Below are positions 33,583-44,097 of a stretch of 64,000 nucleotides of DNA, piece after piece. The stretch is from assembly GCA_022836615.1 (NCBI GenBank), contig MU405337.1, positions 54,680 to 118,679 of the forward strand, read 5' to 3'. The number at the start of each line of letters is the position of its first letter. Positions within the stretch are counted from its first letter, which is position 1. Source of the DNA: Annulohypoxylon bovei var. microspora (lineage: Eukaryota > Ascomycota > Sordariomycetes > Xylariales > Hypoxylaceae). The notes beneath the pieces are model-generated. The model was not told the origin of the DNA. It saw only the letters and a program-made list of their open reading frames with translations, and did not search any database. Made by a program: the position numbers and the translations under genes.

Positions 33583-35096
33583 TTACTTAGTCTTCGCCTC
33601 GATAGCGGCTTTGCTCTCGCCCTCCTTCACGAGCTCATCGCGGTCCCAGAGCAGAGCTAGAGCAGCTCCACTAGGGCCGCTAACAAGTGTCCAGAAGACA
33701 GTTGTGCCTAGAGACTTCCCGAGGGAGCGTCCGGAGGTCGTAACGTGCAGGTACAGAGCCCATAGCAAGATGGCCGTGTTGCCGGTGTATAAGTCGTACT
33801 GGAGGAAATTGATAACCAAGGGAGCGAGGTCGCCCGGTCCGTAGGCGAACGGGTCCAGAGTTGGCGGCGAAGAGATTGAGTAGGGCACGAATGTGCGCAC
33901 AAAGGTGACTTGAGAGAACAGGGAAGCGTATTTGGGGATCGCTGACGCAAGGGTAGAGCGGAAGGAGGTGGGCAGTACGGAGACTAGTAAGATGGGAATG
34001 TGGGTCACGGCGCTGATTGTAAGGCCGAATTGGTACACTCCAGACACGGCTACTATAAACCCATTTCCGGGAGTAGTTGGCTTGCCCTGAGAATCCTGTA
34101 GAGTGAGGCTTCCGAGGAGGTAGTAGCAGGCGTTGTGAAGGACGTCTAGGATGAGAACCGTCCACTACAAGGAGAAAGAGGTCAGTCATATTGGAACTAA
34201 TTATTCAAGTTACCTACTTCTAACCCGAGTCGCCCCGGAGAGAGATAGGTACGTTTATTCTCACGTGAAATATATAGTAATATATATTGGGTGGTAGGAG
34301 ATGATAGGAAGAATAAAAGGCTTTGAAATTAACATACCAGAGGGAACGCCTGCCAGAACGCAATCCAGTTATAGTGGGTGGCAGCAGTTTGATGAAGAAT
34401 CGAGGGCATGCTCATGACAATAGTAGGCACAACAAGCCCCATGGTGACGGCGATAGGCAGAAGCGCGAGGTCCCAGAGATACACGAACAGGCTCTGACGC
34501 GCCGCATCACCTCTGCTCTTAGCATCCTTATCACCCAATTTCGCAATGGGTGATGTGAATAGGTGTACTACAAGGTACAGCGGCACAACAAACGTCCAGG
34601 TCAAGTTCTGGAAGATTAAACCAGCAGTCCCAACCCAGCTCACGATACGTCCGCGATTTCCGGATCTCCGACCCTCAAGCACGAGCACGGTCCACCCGGC
34701 GGCGAACTGCGCCATGCCCCAGACGTAGAACGCCGTTACTTCCCAGCCGGCGCCGTGGTCGTCGACCAGCGACGCGAAGAAGGCTACAAGCACTGACAAG
34801 TACCGGTCTAGCCCTTGGACGCCGGTGAATTCGCGTTTAAAGGGTGTCGGAGCGCCGAGAAGTTCCGCGCCCGCGCCTGAGACTTCCCGCAGTACTTTGC
34901 CGAGCCCGTTTGTGCTCATCGGACCCATGGAGGCGCGAAAGCCAAAGATGGAAAGCCCGGTTAAGAGCGCGGCGAGCGCTAATTTCCCTACGGGAGCCTT
35001 TTCAAGAGTTAGCTTGTTTACATGGTATTCGAAGATCCGACTTGTGAGATGGCACAGCCTTACCATGAGGGATGAGATGGTCTGGCAATATTGCAC
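33583..35096 (-). CDS. multi-pass integral membrane protein
   Basis: Two exons, 35096-34338 and 34164-33583, with a 173-nt intron (donor GTATGT, acceptor CTTGTAG, phase 0), giving 447 aa; the junction reads FWQAFPL/WTVLILDVLHNACYYLLG. The true start may be the in-frame ATG at 35064-35066, and a further tiny intron near 35000-35050 cannot be excluded. About nine or ten hydrophobic segments are visible, with PVGKLALAALLTGLSIFGFR near the N-terminus and YGPGDLAPLVINFLQYDLY in the second exon. I do not recognise a named family; similar uncharacterised proteins are known from ascomycetes. The C-terminus is a short charged cytosolic tail. Confidence 0.75.
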
Positions 35097-35395
35097 CTAG
35101 ACGATTAAAATAAGGTATTTCATATAAAATCTAAACGAATATAACGGTTTCAGAAGCTTTCTCTTGAAGCTACTAGAAAACCGAAGAGAGAAAACTTAGT
35201 ATTAATATATACGAAAACAGAGCTGACATCTTCCGAGGTAAGTGGGGCAACATCTCTCGGTGAGACAAGGGAGGAGACCAAGCCACATGGCATGCCCACG
35301 AATTGATGTGGCGTACTGTGGCACTCAACAATACATGAAATGAACTATTTCAAAATTCTCTTTTCTTGAAACCAACAATCAACCTGTCTTGTCCC

Positions 35396-36277
35396 TCACG
35401 ACCAGAAATCGTCTTTCTCGACATATACATCCCCATTTCGGATTCTCGAGGAACCTGCTGCTCTCTGATAAGCAAAAGTCATGCTCGGTCCGACCGGTAC
35501 AGAGCCAGAGGACCTCCCCCAAGCCTGGGTGAACGTGTGTCCATTCTGAACTCGCGCATTCTCTTCCACAGATTGGTCTTCGTAGCGATGGCCCTGTGTC
35601 CCTAGAGAATCGATCGCCTTTTTGAAATTGTCATCAATCCCTTGTACAGACAGTTGCAAGTAACGTATGGTAGATTGCTGGTCGGCAATAGCTGAGCTAA
35701 GCTGTTTCACCTCCTCTACAGCTAGTGCCAGTTCTTTTTCGGGCATTGGGAATAGTTGCTGCAGCAAATCTATCAATGACGTGACATCGCCAATGAATTG
35801 CATGGCATGCTCTCTACTATAGAGCACCCATCGCGCAATCTTCACTCGGCTGACTTTGCTCTGTTTACGTCGCGCGATTATGTCTTGAATCTTCTTGTCC
35901 AGAGAGAGTAGGTTTCTCTCTAACTGTGCTGCGTCGCCCGTTGGATGATCTTCGTCTCGTTCTCGTGATGGTTGAAACTTCTTGGCCAGCTTATCGGAGC
36001 TCTGGAGAAGTTCAAGGATTTGGAAAAGAGTGTCTTTCGCAGCTCTGATTTCGTCAGTGGCTGCTGATGGGTCATTAAATTGTGGATCGTCGTAGACTCG
36101 TAGGGCTTCTCCCCAGCGTGCGAGCCGCAATTCGAGCATTCGAATGCGTAGTTGGAACGTCTGAAAGTCTGATCCGAAATGACGTCCAATTCGAATGCTC
36201 CCTATCCCATCAATACACGCGCCCAAAGCTGAAGCGATGCCCACAGCACCCGCTACGATACCAAATATTTCAGCCAT
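35396..36277 (-). CDS. HET-S-like protein: HeLo domain plus two-repeat prion-forming domain
   Basis: Single exon; starting at the ATG at 36275-36277 gives 293 aa, close to the length of Podospora HET-s (289). The N-terminus MAEIFGIVAGAVGIASALGA and the block FQLRIRMLELRLARWGEALR are typical of the HeLo domain, a helical membrane-targeting cell-death domain. After residue 235 come two HET-s-related amyloid motifs: EENARVQNGHTFTQAW (238-253) and SSRIRNGDVYVEKDDFW (276-292). The RxxNG cores start 36 residues apart (R242, R278), the spacing of the two pseudo-repeats in HET-s, separated by a Gly/Ser/Pro linker. Established role of the family: amyloid-triggered heterokaryon incompatibility or NLR-signalled cell death at the plasma membrane. 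No NLR partner gene is visible in the window. Confidence 0.92.
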   Translation of the reverse strand: MAEIFGIVAGAVGIASALGACIDGIGSIRIGRHFGSDFQTFQLRIRMLELRLARWGEALRVYDDPQFNDPSAATDEIRAAKDTLFQILELLQSSDKLAKKFQPSRERDEDHPTGDAAQLERNLLSLDKKIQDIIARRKQSKVSRVKIARWVLYSREHAMQFIGDVTSLIDLLQQLFPMPEKELALAVEEVKQLSSAIADQQSTIRYLQLSVQGIDDNFKKAIDSLGTQGHRYEDQSVEENARVQNGHTFTQAWGRSSGSVPVGPSMTFAYQRAAGSSRIRNGDVYVEKDDFWS

Positions 36278-36481
36278 CTTGAAGTTTATCCGTCTTGTAT
36301 CTGAAAGAAGACTAACAAGCACCACACCTGGAGTTGACATAGCCCGGCCAAAACATGCTGCTTTATCTAGGCACGAATCTGCCTCATAATACGTTAGTCA
36401 ATGACAGTATTCCCAAGCCTAGTCACCTATAAAACTGTTAATATTGCCTAATATTCATAGTATCTTATCTATCTCTACCCT

Positions 36482-38280
36482 CTACCCACAAACCAGCTCA
36501 TCAGCCGGCCTCTCAACATTTAAATTTGGCTCCTTAGCACCCCCCAACACATCTGCCTTTGGCAATTCTTCTTCCACGCCCCTATTCGTCTCCCGTGCGG
36601 TCCCATTCGTATCTCCTTTCACCGAAGCCGCATCGGCTGTTTTTCCCGCTAGTTGCTGTTTTTTCTTTTCCTTCTTACTCAAGCTTATGCTCCCATTCGC
36701 CAGGGCCTCCTTCGGCAGCGGTCTTATTATCGGCTGCGCGACCCACCACGGCCTTTTGCACTTCTTGACAGTCGCTACCGAGCTTTCTTGGTCGTCCTCC
36801 GCGTCCCCACTTTTACCTTCTGCGGTCTCCTTTTCTTGACCCACTTTTGGCACCGGCTCCGGTTCTTCCATGCTCTTGCCTCCCGTTCTCTCATACTCGA
36901 TGAGGCCATTGGTTACCCTCCGCTCCACCATGTCCAAGACATTCTCGATGGCGGGGATGTCGCCGACGTAACATCTAGCGAGAGCCTCTCGTATATCCGT
37001 GTGTGCCGATATGAAGTGGCGCAGGAGGTGGAACAGGTGGGGTCGGATCGCGACGAGATTCGGCGAGGTGCACTTCTCGACCTTGCCCCCGCTATCCTTC
37101 TTACGCTTCTTGCGCGCCGGGCCCTCCTCTTCCTGTTCTGCGTCTTTTGCTTTCCCCTCCGCGATCCAGGTCTCGTCGTCCCCGACGACGAATAAGGGTC
37201 TTCGCGTCGGTGGGTCACATTGTAGGATGTGTTTATGTATAATGTCCATGTAGCGCCTGAACACGCCGTCTACGCGATAGCCGCCTTTTCCGTCTTTGCC
37301 TCGCCAGTACTCTCGTCCCTCTTGTCCTGGCGCTGGTAGTTGCGCAAAGATGGCGGGGTCGCTCAGGTTGCCCTCCGCGCTCATAACAGCGTCAGCGCCA
37401 GTCATCTCGAGACATCGCTCCAGGTCCTCATGCTGAAGTATGTTTCCGTTGGCGAAAATGACCGTTTCCTTGGGCAGATTATCTCTCAGGTAGCGTAGGT
37501 ATTCCCAATCCGCCACTCCCGTCAAGTGCCCTTTCTGTTCTCGCCTTCGTCCGTGCACCGTGATGATGCTTGCGCCGGCAGCCAAAACATTCTTCGCATA
37601 AGCCAGGGTATCCTCCTTGTTCTCTAATATCCGGATCTTAGCTGTGACAGGTACGGGCAGCTTCTCGTGAAGAGTATTGATCAGCTTGTAGACGAGCTCC
37701 TGGTTCTCTTGCAGGAATGCGCCGTAGTGGCCTTTGCGCGCAATGCCCTGCGGACACCCTAAATTCAAGTCGACGGCGTCGCAATAAGGCGCGACCTGTG
37801 TAGCTGCGCTAAACAGATGTTCTGCGTCATTGGCGCAAAACTGTACGAATAAGGGGCGGTCAAATGCTGGGTTGCCGTCGAGGAATGGTACGGGTTTAGG
37901 AAGTTCTTCGAGATTTGTGGATGAGGAAGTTCCTAGGGGAGATGTAGAAGGTTGGATGGCCTCGAAATGCGAATCTCTATATTTGGCCGTCTCTTCGAAT
38001 AATCGTGCGTGAAACATGGGCGTGTAAGCTAAGACTTTCGAATTCTCGGCCGGTGTGAGAAACGATCTAGTGAGCATGCGCCAAGCCTAATATTAGATAA
38101 CAGTCAGTACTCAAAGCTCTTAAATAACGCGAGTTGGCTATAAAGAAGACCTACGAACTCGGACTGGTCGACCATTGGCGCAAGCACAAACTTGGGACTA
38201 CCAATGCTTTCATAAAAAGCTCGCCCATGCAATTTGGCCTTGGCCTTGGTCGTCTCTCCATTTGGCGTGGTGGATGGCAT
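36482..38280 (-). CDS. DUS1: tRNA-dihydrouridine synthase, Dus1 type
   Basis: Two exons, 38280-38155 and 38086-36482, with a 68-nt phase-0 intron (GTAGGT/TATTAG), giving 576 aa. The Dus TIM barrel is clear: FVLAPMVDQSEFAWRML (FMN-site start), YTPMFHARLF, VQFCANDAEHLF, DLNLGCPQGIARKGHYGAFL with the catalytic Cys at about 153, KIRILENKEDTLAYAKNVLAAG, ITVHGRRREQKG and VIFANGNI with GADAVMSAEGNLSDP. The HGRRREQKG segment and the C-terminal extension fit Dus1, which reduces U16/U17 in tRNA D-loops using NADPH. The roughly 180-residue C-terminal tail is Lys/Glu-rich and low complexity (RKKRKKDSGGK), probably with a nuclear signal. It is a housekeeping gene next to the HET-S homologue. Confidence 0.95.
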
Positions 38281-39125
38281 TGCGACGTAGTTTCTAGCTA
38301 GTAATTTCCAGCCGGAGCCGGGAATCTTCCAGCGCGAACCTAGTCTTCTTGCAACCTCCAGGATGCCGGTTTTTTTGTCTTAATCTTGCGGTTGGGGAGT
38401 TTCGTAGAAGAAAGTTCTCGTAGTGGCAATTAGTTCTCTGAGAAAATCCACGAGAATACCCCAGTTTATCGATAGTCCTTATCAGATATTTCTTATCAAA
38501 TGATGGTTATATAAAGTTTATTTATTTAACCCATTGATATACGGTTTACTTTAATAACATATCTATATATCCGAGATCTTATAAAGTTAAACGCTTATTC
38601 GTACTTTATTACTAAATATTTTCAAACGGTTAAATAAGACATAAACGTTTCTTCGCACGTACCATTTAATTATGGTGGACGTAGTTGGCGATAGCTTCAT
38701 AAGTGTGTGTAATCCTTTTAGTACTTTGATCGATTACTTTGACCCGTTGTTACTTGAAGGTCCTACACCTACCAAGCTCGCCTCTAGAAAAGGCTCAACT
38801 GCGCGGCCAGGTCAACCTGACTTGAAAGTTGACATGACTTATTGCTCAGGTAGGTACCTATTGGTTGTTACACCGACTCCCGTTAGTTCCCGTATCAATT
38901 TAGACGCCTCAAAGAAATACCCACGGTTTTACCATCCTAGCAGAGATGTATTAAAAAAAGAATTCATTGAAATGTCGGTTCGGTTTGTAGCCCCACCACC
39001 TTTTTTGATTGAAATGTTAACTACCCCTAATTAAGAAATCCTTCCTCTAACCCGACATAATAACTCTCTTTAAACTCAGGCATAACTCTTCGGAAAATCA
39101 GGGCATTAATTAAATATCATTTGCC
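38281..39125. other. intergenic with a doubtful frame
   Basis: Contains the Dus1 promoter. A plus-strand open frame at 38672-39034 (120 codons) has no recognised features and may be chance. Confidence 0.4.
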
Positions 39126-39749
39126 ATGTCATCCATAAAAGGTACATACCCAAGTCCACAAAGTTGGGAAGCCATAGCTCACTGGGCAGATGGACAGCTT
39201 AAAAACGTGCCCCAGAAAGAGGAGGAGGAGGAAGAAAAGGAAGAAAAAACATCCTCCCCGTTGTCATCGACCTCCTGTGACGATTCAATAACCTTGGGGA
39301 GACCACTTAGTAACTTGGAGCGTGGTCGCAGAACGGCTTTGTTATGTCCCGCATGGGCACCGTATGTCGATAAAAAAGTCAAGCCAGTCCCTCAATATGT
39401 CTTGGATACGATCCGCATGGTCGAATTTACACCTATTAATCTAGATAGTCGGCTACTTAGCCAGCGCAATTGTTCGATTTCGCCTGAATCTTGGAATAAT
39501 GGCCAGTTTTCCGATGCTACGCCACTTTTGCCGTCGACAAGATTTCAGTGGTTTCCTTCACAGCCAAAACCACGTAACGAGCATCAACCGCCTATAATCT
39601 CGGACCCTCTCATCTACAAGCACATATACACGCCCTCACCGGCAACCGACATCCCCACAAACAGCCCGCGCCATGACAAGCCGGGTCACCAAGCAAACAC
39701 GGAAATCGAGGAGACAGGCAAACAAGACCTCAGGTCTCCGGGAACCTGA
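39126..39749 (+). CDS. hypothetical protein with acidic tract
   Basis: A 207-codon frame. The N-terminal 30 residues look folded (SWEAIAHWADGQLKNVP) and are followed by a 12-residue Glu/Lys run (about 32-43), a Ser-rich segment, and then a Pro-rich region that is probably disordered. No domain was recognised. Amino-acid composition favours a real but fast-evolving gene. Confidence 0.4.
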   Translation: MSSIKGTYPSPQSWEAIAHWADGQLKNVPQKEEEEEEKEEKTSSPLSSTSCDDSITLGRPLSNLERGRRTALLCPAWAPYVDKKVKPVPQYVLDTIRMVEFTPINLDSRLLSQRNCSISPESWNNGQFSDATPLLPSTRFQWFPSQPKPRNEHQPPIISDPLIYKHIYTPSPATDIPTNSPRHDKPGHQANTEIEETGKQDLRSPGT

Positions 39750-40334
39750 TCAAAAGGGTAGGCCCTGTCGTCTAGGGCCTCCCGCCCACATGCGGCAATG
39801 ACTGAGCTGTGCGGGGAATGCTAATGGGGCTAGGTTGACAATGAGGCTGCTCCTTTGCAACTTTGATGACCTATTCAGAGTTGCGACAGCACGGGTCTCT
39901 GTCAGTTCGTATTTCGGATTGGGATTCGCTCATAGGTTTAAAGGGTCTTGCTTACAGGAGTGTATGGCAATCGTTCGCTATTTTCCTTTTTTCGTCTTTG
40001 GTGTTCTTGCTTATTTGTTGAGGGTATCATTCCGTTGATGACTAATCTAATAGGTATCTAGGTAGTTTAAGCTGGTAGCTTAAGTACACTATTCGTCAAT
40101 ATGAACAGCTCTTCCTGATTCTTACATGCCTTTTGGCTTGCGACGTTCCCGTAGTGAGAGGTTACGGGTCCTGCATACAGCGATATAACAATACACTCTT
40201 CATTATAAAGTACCTAACTAATACATAGTTATATAATATTTTCATGGTTTATATGAGGGGGGAATATATGGACCTAACATCGACAGTACCCCGGATTTAT
40301 CATATTACAATTCAGCAAGCGTTCCCCGTGACCA
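39750..40334. other. intergenic, no gene
   Basis: Convergent intergenic region; a 67-codon frame at 39835-40038 with two hydrophobic stretches is not convincing. Confidence 0.45.
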
Positions 40335-41886
40335 CTAAGCATCAAGAACAATCTCAATGACCGAGTCGTGAGCGCCATCGGGCCTCGTGATGTTGACGAT
40401 ACGGAGTCTCTCGTCTGCCGCCGCCAATAGGGTCTCCCACCCACTCCTACTTCTCTCCTTGCCGTTGAATCCGGTCATCATGTAGATATCCGCGATCCTG
40501 TAGCTCGTGTTAGGAAGCAGTGTTTAGGTAATGTACGGAAGAATTTGATAAAAGCAGAAGAGATGAGTATTATAACTTGCCTTTGCATTTGATCTTTCGC
40601 ATGATTCTCGTCACTCAGGGTAGGGAGGACAACTTCGGAAATCCAAATTTTGGTTCCCTTTTTGAGGGCTGGTACCAGGTTCTTTAGAATCTTGGCGCCG
40701 TATTTGTCGCTCCAGTCGTGGAATATGTGGCGGAAGAGATATGCGTCTGCTTGGTGCGTCACTTCCTGGGTGAAGAAGTTGTAGCTCGCATAATCCAGCC
40801 TGTTTTCCAGATCTTCGGGGATCTTGACGTCGGCGATGACTTCTGGAAGGTCTAGCACGACGGCCTTCTTGACATGAGGGTAGCTTCGGAGTACTAAAAG
40901 GTTTGCGGTTAGTGACTTATTAATGGCTAGGGTATTTATTTCTTTTAAAAATAGGGGCACAGTCTTACCTAGCTGGCACAGCTCACCACCAGATCCACCA
41001 ATGTCGACCACGGTCTCCGGGCATTGGTTCTTGTCCGCCCATGGCAAGCTGTCAACAAAGAACGATGATCTCAACGCCAGGGATTTAGTCGACATCCCCA
41101 TAGCTGAACGGAAGCGGGTCACTCGCTTCTCATCTTCGGCTATGTAGTCGAAGAAATTCTTGCTCGGGTCAGCAATCTCCTCCTTGCCAACCCCGCTCTC
41201 CTTAATTGCTTTCGCCTCTCTAAAGGCGATCACCGAGGCAGAATGCCCGGGCTCGCCCGTTCCTGGAAATCTTTGGATGCTCTCGTCAATTTTAGAAGCG
41301 CCAGATAACTGTTCGTCAATGAACAGACCCAGCATGTCCTTCAGCTGGGGGACGGTAAGTGCGGATGAGATGGCGTTATGTCTGATGGATACGTCTGGGG
41401 ATGCTTCCTCGAAGACGCGGAAAGCAATGGCAGCTTGGACTATGCGACGGGTATCATCTTCTGGAAGACCGCAACTATTTGCAAGGTCCACGTATGAGAT
41501 TTCATCCCCTGGCGAAAGAGGGACGTGGGAAGCGATGTCAAATGTGTACAGAGTTTTGAAAATAGCTACTAAAGCAGACTATGATCGTGGTAAGTTATTA
41601 AAGCCTACTACTGATGAGAAATGAATTAATATGAAAGCCTTACAGTGGGGTACACCAACGTGAATAGGTAGCCTAATGGGCCCAGCAGGCGGGTGCGTAG
41701 TTCGTCGAGAGTCTCAAGCAGTTCACTACGGGTGCTCTCTAGAGAAGGAGACAATTCAATTTGTGGCGGAGCTCCTAAAGCAAGTGACAACTGGGCTCCA
41801 GGTGCTCCTTTTAACCCATCCTCAATGGTCCGTGTGTTGCGTTCAATAATTGATGCGAGCTCGGAAATCGGTCTCAGGGGTGCCAT
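40335..41886 (-). CDS. SAM-dependent O-methyltransferase (plant/fungal COMT type)
   Basis: Four exons: 41886-41644, 41578-40969, 40893-40581, 40497-40335, giving 442 aa. Introns are 65 nt (phase 0), 75 nt (phase 1, in frame and without stops) and 83 nt. The last has a GC donor (AG/GCAAGT) with a CTACAG acceptor and joins MQR to IADIYMMTGFNGKERS. The N-terminal winged-helix dimerisation part is followed by VVDIGGSGGELCQ (SAM motif I), AVVLDLPEVIAD (motif II), and the FRHIFHDWSD segment carrying the expected catalytic His. Homologues methylate phenolic hydroxyls of polyketides and other secondary metabolites. No biosynthetic core enzyme lies alongside, so the substrate is unknown. Confidence 0.92.
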
Positions 41887-42624
41887 CGTGATGGATAGGG
41901 GGTTGATGTTGTAGGTAGATATGTAAGTCTTGTAACATTAAATTCCACGGATGAAATATGATGACTTTATGTTTTGATTTCGATTTACTCAATGGAATAT
42001 GAGACTTTAAGTAGTCGTTTCCTGTCAGCCTAGAAGTACCAATACGCAGTGTTACAACCGCAACCCCCGATTCCCGAAAGAAAATGCCGAGTCCGGTGCT
42101 CCACATATTTCCGGAGCGGGTTTTCGGGCTTCGTTGCCTAAAATTAAAACATTGTGGAATATAGCCATTTCGAATATCATTCGTTTGAATGCTCCTTTCT
42201 GGTAATATTTTGCGTTGTAAATGTTAGCCAAAGTATTGTCATAAAGTGATCAGTTTGGTATCTTATTTCAAACAAAAGTAGGAAAAAGAAGACCCGTCAA
42301 ACCGCCAATTTAATTTATTTTGCAGTGTATTCAACTATTTACACTATATGAGCACTGTATTTCCACTTATGAGGCCCTGATAATAATTCTTCCTGAAGCT
42401 ATGTTTAGCCCGGTGCTTACCTACCTACCCTTTACCGAAATTCATTTGCTCCTCGTACATTTGAATCCGTCAGAGCCTCGAGCAGTACAGCCTGCATACC
42501 AGAATACACCTCCTTTTGCCACCTCTTGCCATTCGGAAACACAGCCCTGGGCAATTCATTAACGCATGGAATTAATGATTGGTGAAATGTATTAAAACGC
42601 TTCTTCGCATGTCGTTCCAGCTCC
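41887..42624. other. intergenic, no gene
   Basis: AT-rich stretch holding the methyltransferase promoter and the kinase 3' side; short frames only. Confidence 0.45.
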
Positions 42625-43405
42625 TCAAGCTATCCCTTCGTTGTCTTTACTTTTTGTGTCCGTAGTGATCGGTGGCAGTGCGCTTATAAACTTGCCGAGG
42701 TATTCTTCAGAAGTTCCATCTACGCAAATCTGCGAGTTCTTAGCACGAGATAGACCCTTCCCAGCATACGGGAACAGAATACGTACCGTCTCGATATTGC
42801 TCTTGTAGTGCTCGCGAATTGCCTGCATGTTCTCGACGTACTCGCCATATCGCTTCTCGAATCTTTTCTCGTCGTCGCTCTTCTCTCTAGAACGGTTTAG
42901 GAACCGGCGTTGTGCGGTGTCGTGTGTGCACTCGAGAACGACGACTTTCACTGGCTTGCCGATCTGGCGTAGGTGATATTTCAGCCTTTCGATTACTTGG
43001 GACTTAGTATTACCATTGGTCCGAAAGGCCTACCTTCTCCTCGAATGCCAGCGTAGTCTCTATATTGCGCGGGAACCCATCAACCAGCCAAGTAATAGCG
43101 GTTCCGTTACCGTCCAGGATCGAGCCAATCTTGTGCTCGAGCACTGGGATGAGCACGTCGGCGGGTAGTAGTTTACTCTCTCGTAAATGGTTACGGATTT
43201 TATCAAAATCGAAGCTCTCGTCTTCGCAAGGCACTCCGGTTTCACAAAGCTGGCGCAGATAGTCCCCCACCGAGAGGTGACGGTAGCTGTGGCCGGACGT
43301 GTTGAGCCGATTGGTGGTGAGCTTGCAGAGGGTACCCTTGCCGCTGCCTGGAGGCCCAAGGACGAAGATGATGTTGTAGTAGCCCGACTGAGCAGAACTC
43401 TCCAT
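42625..43405 (-). CDS. nucleoside monophosphate kinase, UMP-CMP/adenylate kinase type
   Basis: Two exons, 43405-43034 and 42963-42625, with a 70-nt phase-0 intron (GTAGGC/CGCCAG), giving 236 aa. Visible motifs are the P-loop FVLGPPGSGKGTLCK (14-28), the NMP-binding HLSVGDYLR, VDGFPRN (cytosine/uracil-type recognition region), the lid FLNRSREKSDDEKRFEKRYGEY with its arginines, and the final adenine-loop region. The GFPRN motif and short lid suggest a UMP-CMP kinase-like specificity, but the sequence is divergent from housekeeping UMP-CMP kinases, so it is likely an accessory paralogue. It is divergently arranged with the viperin homologue across 692 nt. In vertebrates CMPK2 sits beside viperin and feeds it CTP; a parallel role here is inferred. 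Confidence 0.9.
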
Positions 43406-44097
43406 CTTGGGTGTTTTGGTATTGCTTCTTGTTTTAATAGTAAACGAATATGAAGCTAGCCTTTGAATGAGAACTTGCTAGGCCCAACTCCGAGAAGTGA
43501 GAAATTATAAATGAGACGTAGAGACTGAATAGCTACGAGATGAGTCATATGACCTACCTAGGTAGTACAGTTGGTCACGATACCGCAGGTAAGTTTACAG
43601 TCTGCATTAGATCAAACAGCAGGCTAGGAAGGTAACTTTGCAACCTACCCACCTTTAGGGCGAGACTGTTTCCAGATACTCCTATGTAGAAGCAGAAGAC
43701 AAAGCTGTTAGGCAGCAAGCGGATAAAAGTCGGTTTGTTCAATTTGTTCGTGTATCACCTTTCGCCCCGTTGCTGTAGTCAGTGTTTTGGATACAGTGAC
43801 CAGAGAATGAGGTAATACTTTCCTGGGAATGGAATGATTGTTTGTTTACGTTACATCGTCTAGACTGTGGTTTGTGGTGTGCACAAAGCAGCCAGCCGAA
43901 TACGTATATGAGGAACGGTGCAAGAGTATACCTAGGTATCTAGGGGAGTCATGTTAAATGATAAATGATATAATAAAGTCCCGAGAGCGCCATCTCCTTC
44001 CCGTAAGGAGACCACTTACACTTAATGCTTCACAGATTAGCCTCTTCCATCTGCCTTCCGAGATAAGATAAAAAAAAGTAGGAAAATACTATCAAAT
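43406..44097. promoter_or_regulatory. shared divergent promoter, NMP kinase / viperin
   Basis: A 692-nt region between two divergent start codons. It includes TGAGTCA at 43541-43547, a bZIP (CPC1/Gcn4-type) core, tight TACCTAGGTA words (43555-43566 and 43931-43941), and paired GATA words shortly before the viperin ATG (AGATAAGATAA around 44060). The short common region favours co-regulation, which is inference. Confidence 0.5.

Noticed and set aside
33680..34189. 169-codon frame overlapping the membrane-protein gene
   Set aside because: Alternative frame of the second exon; the chosen frame continues across the spliced junction with hydrophobic segments.
36653..37195. 180-codon plus-strand frame
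   Set aside because: Antisense shadow of the Dus1 C-terminal coding region.
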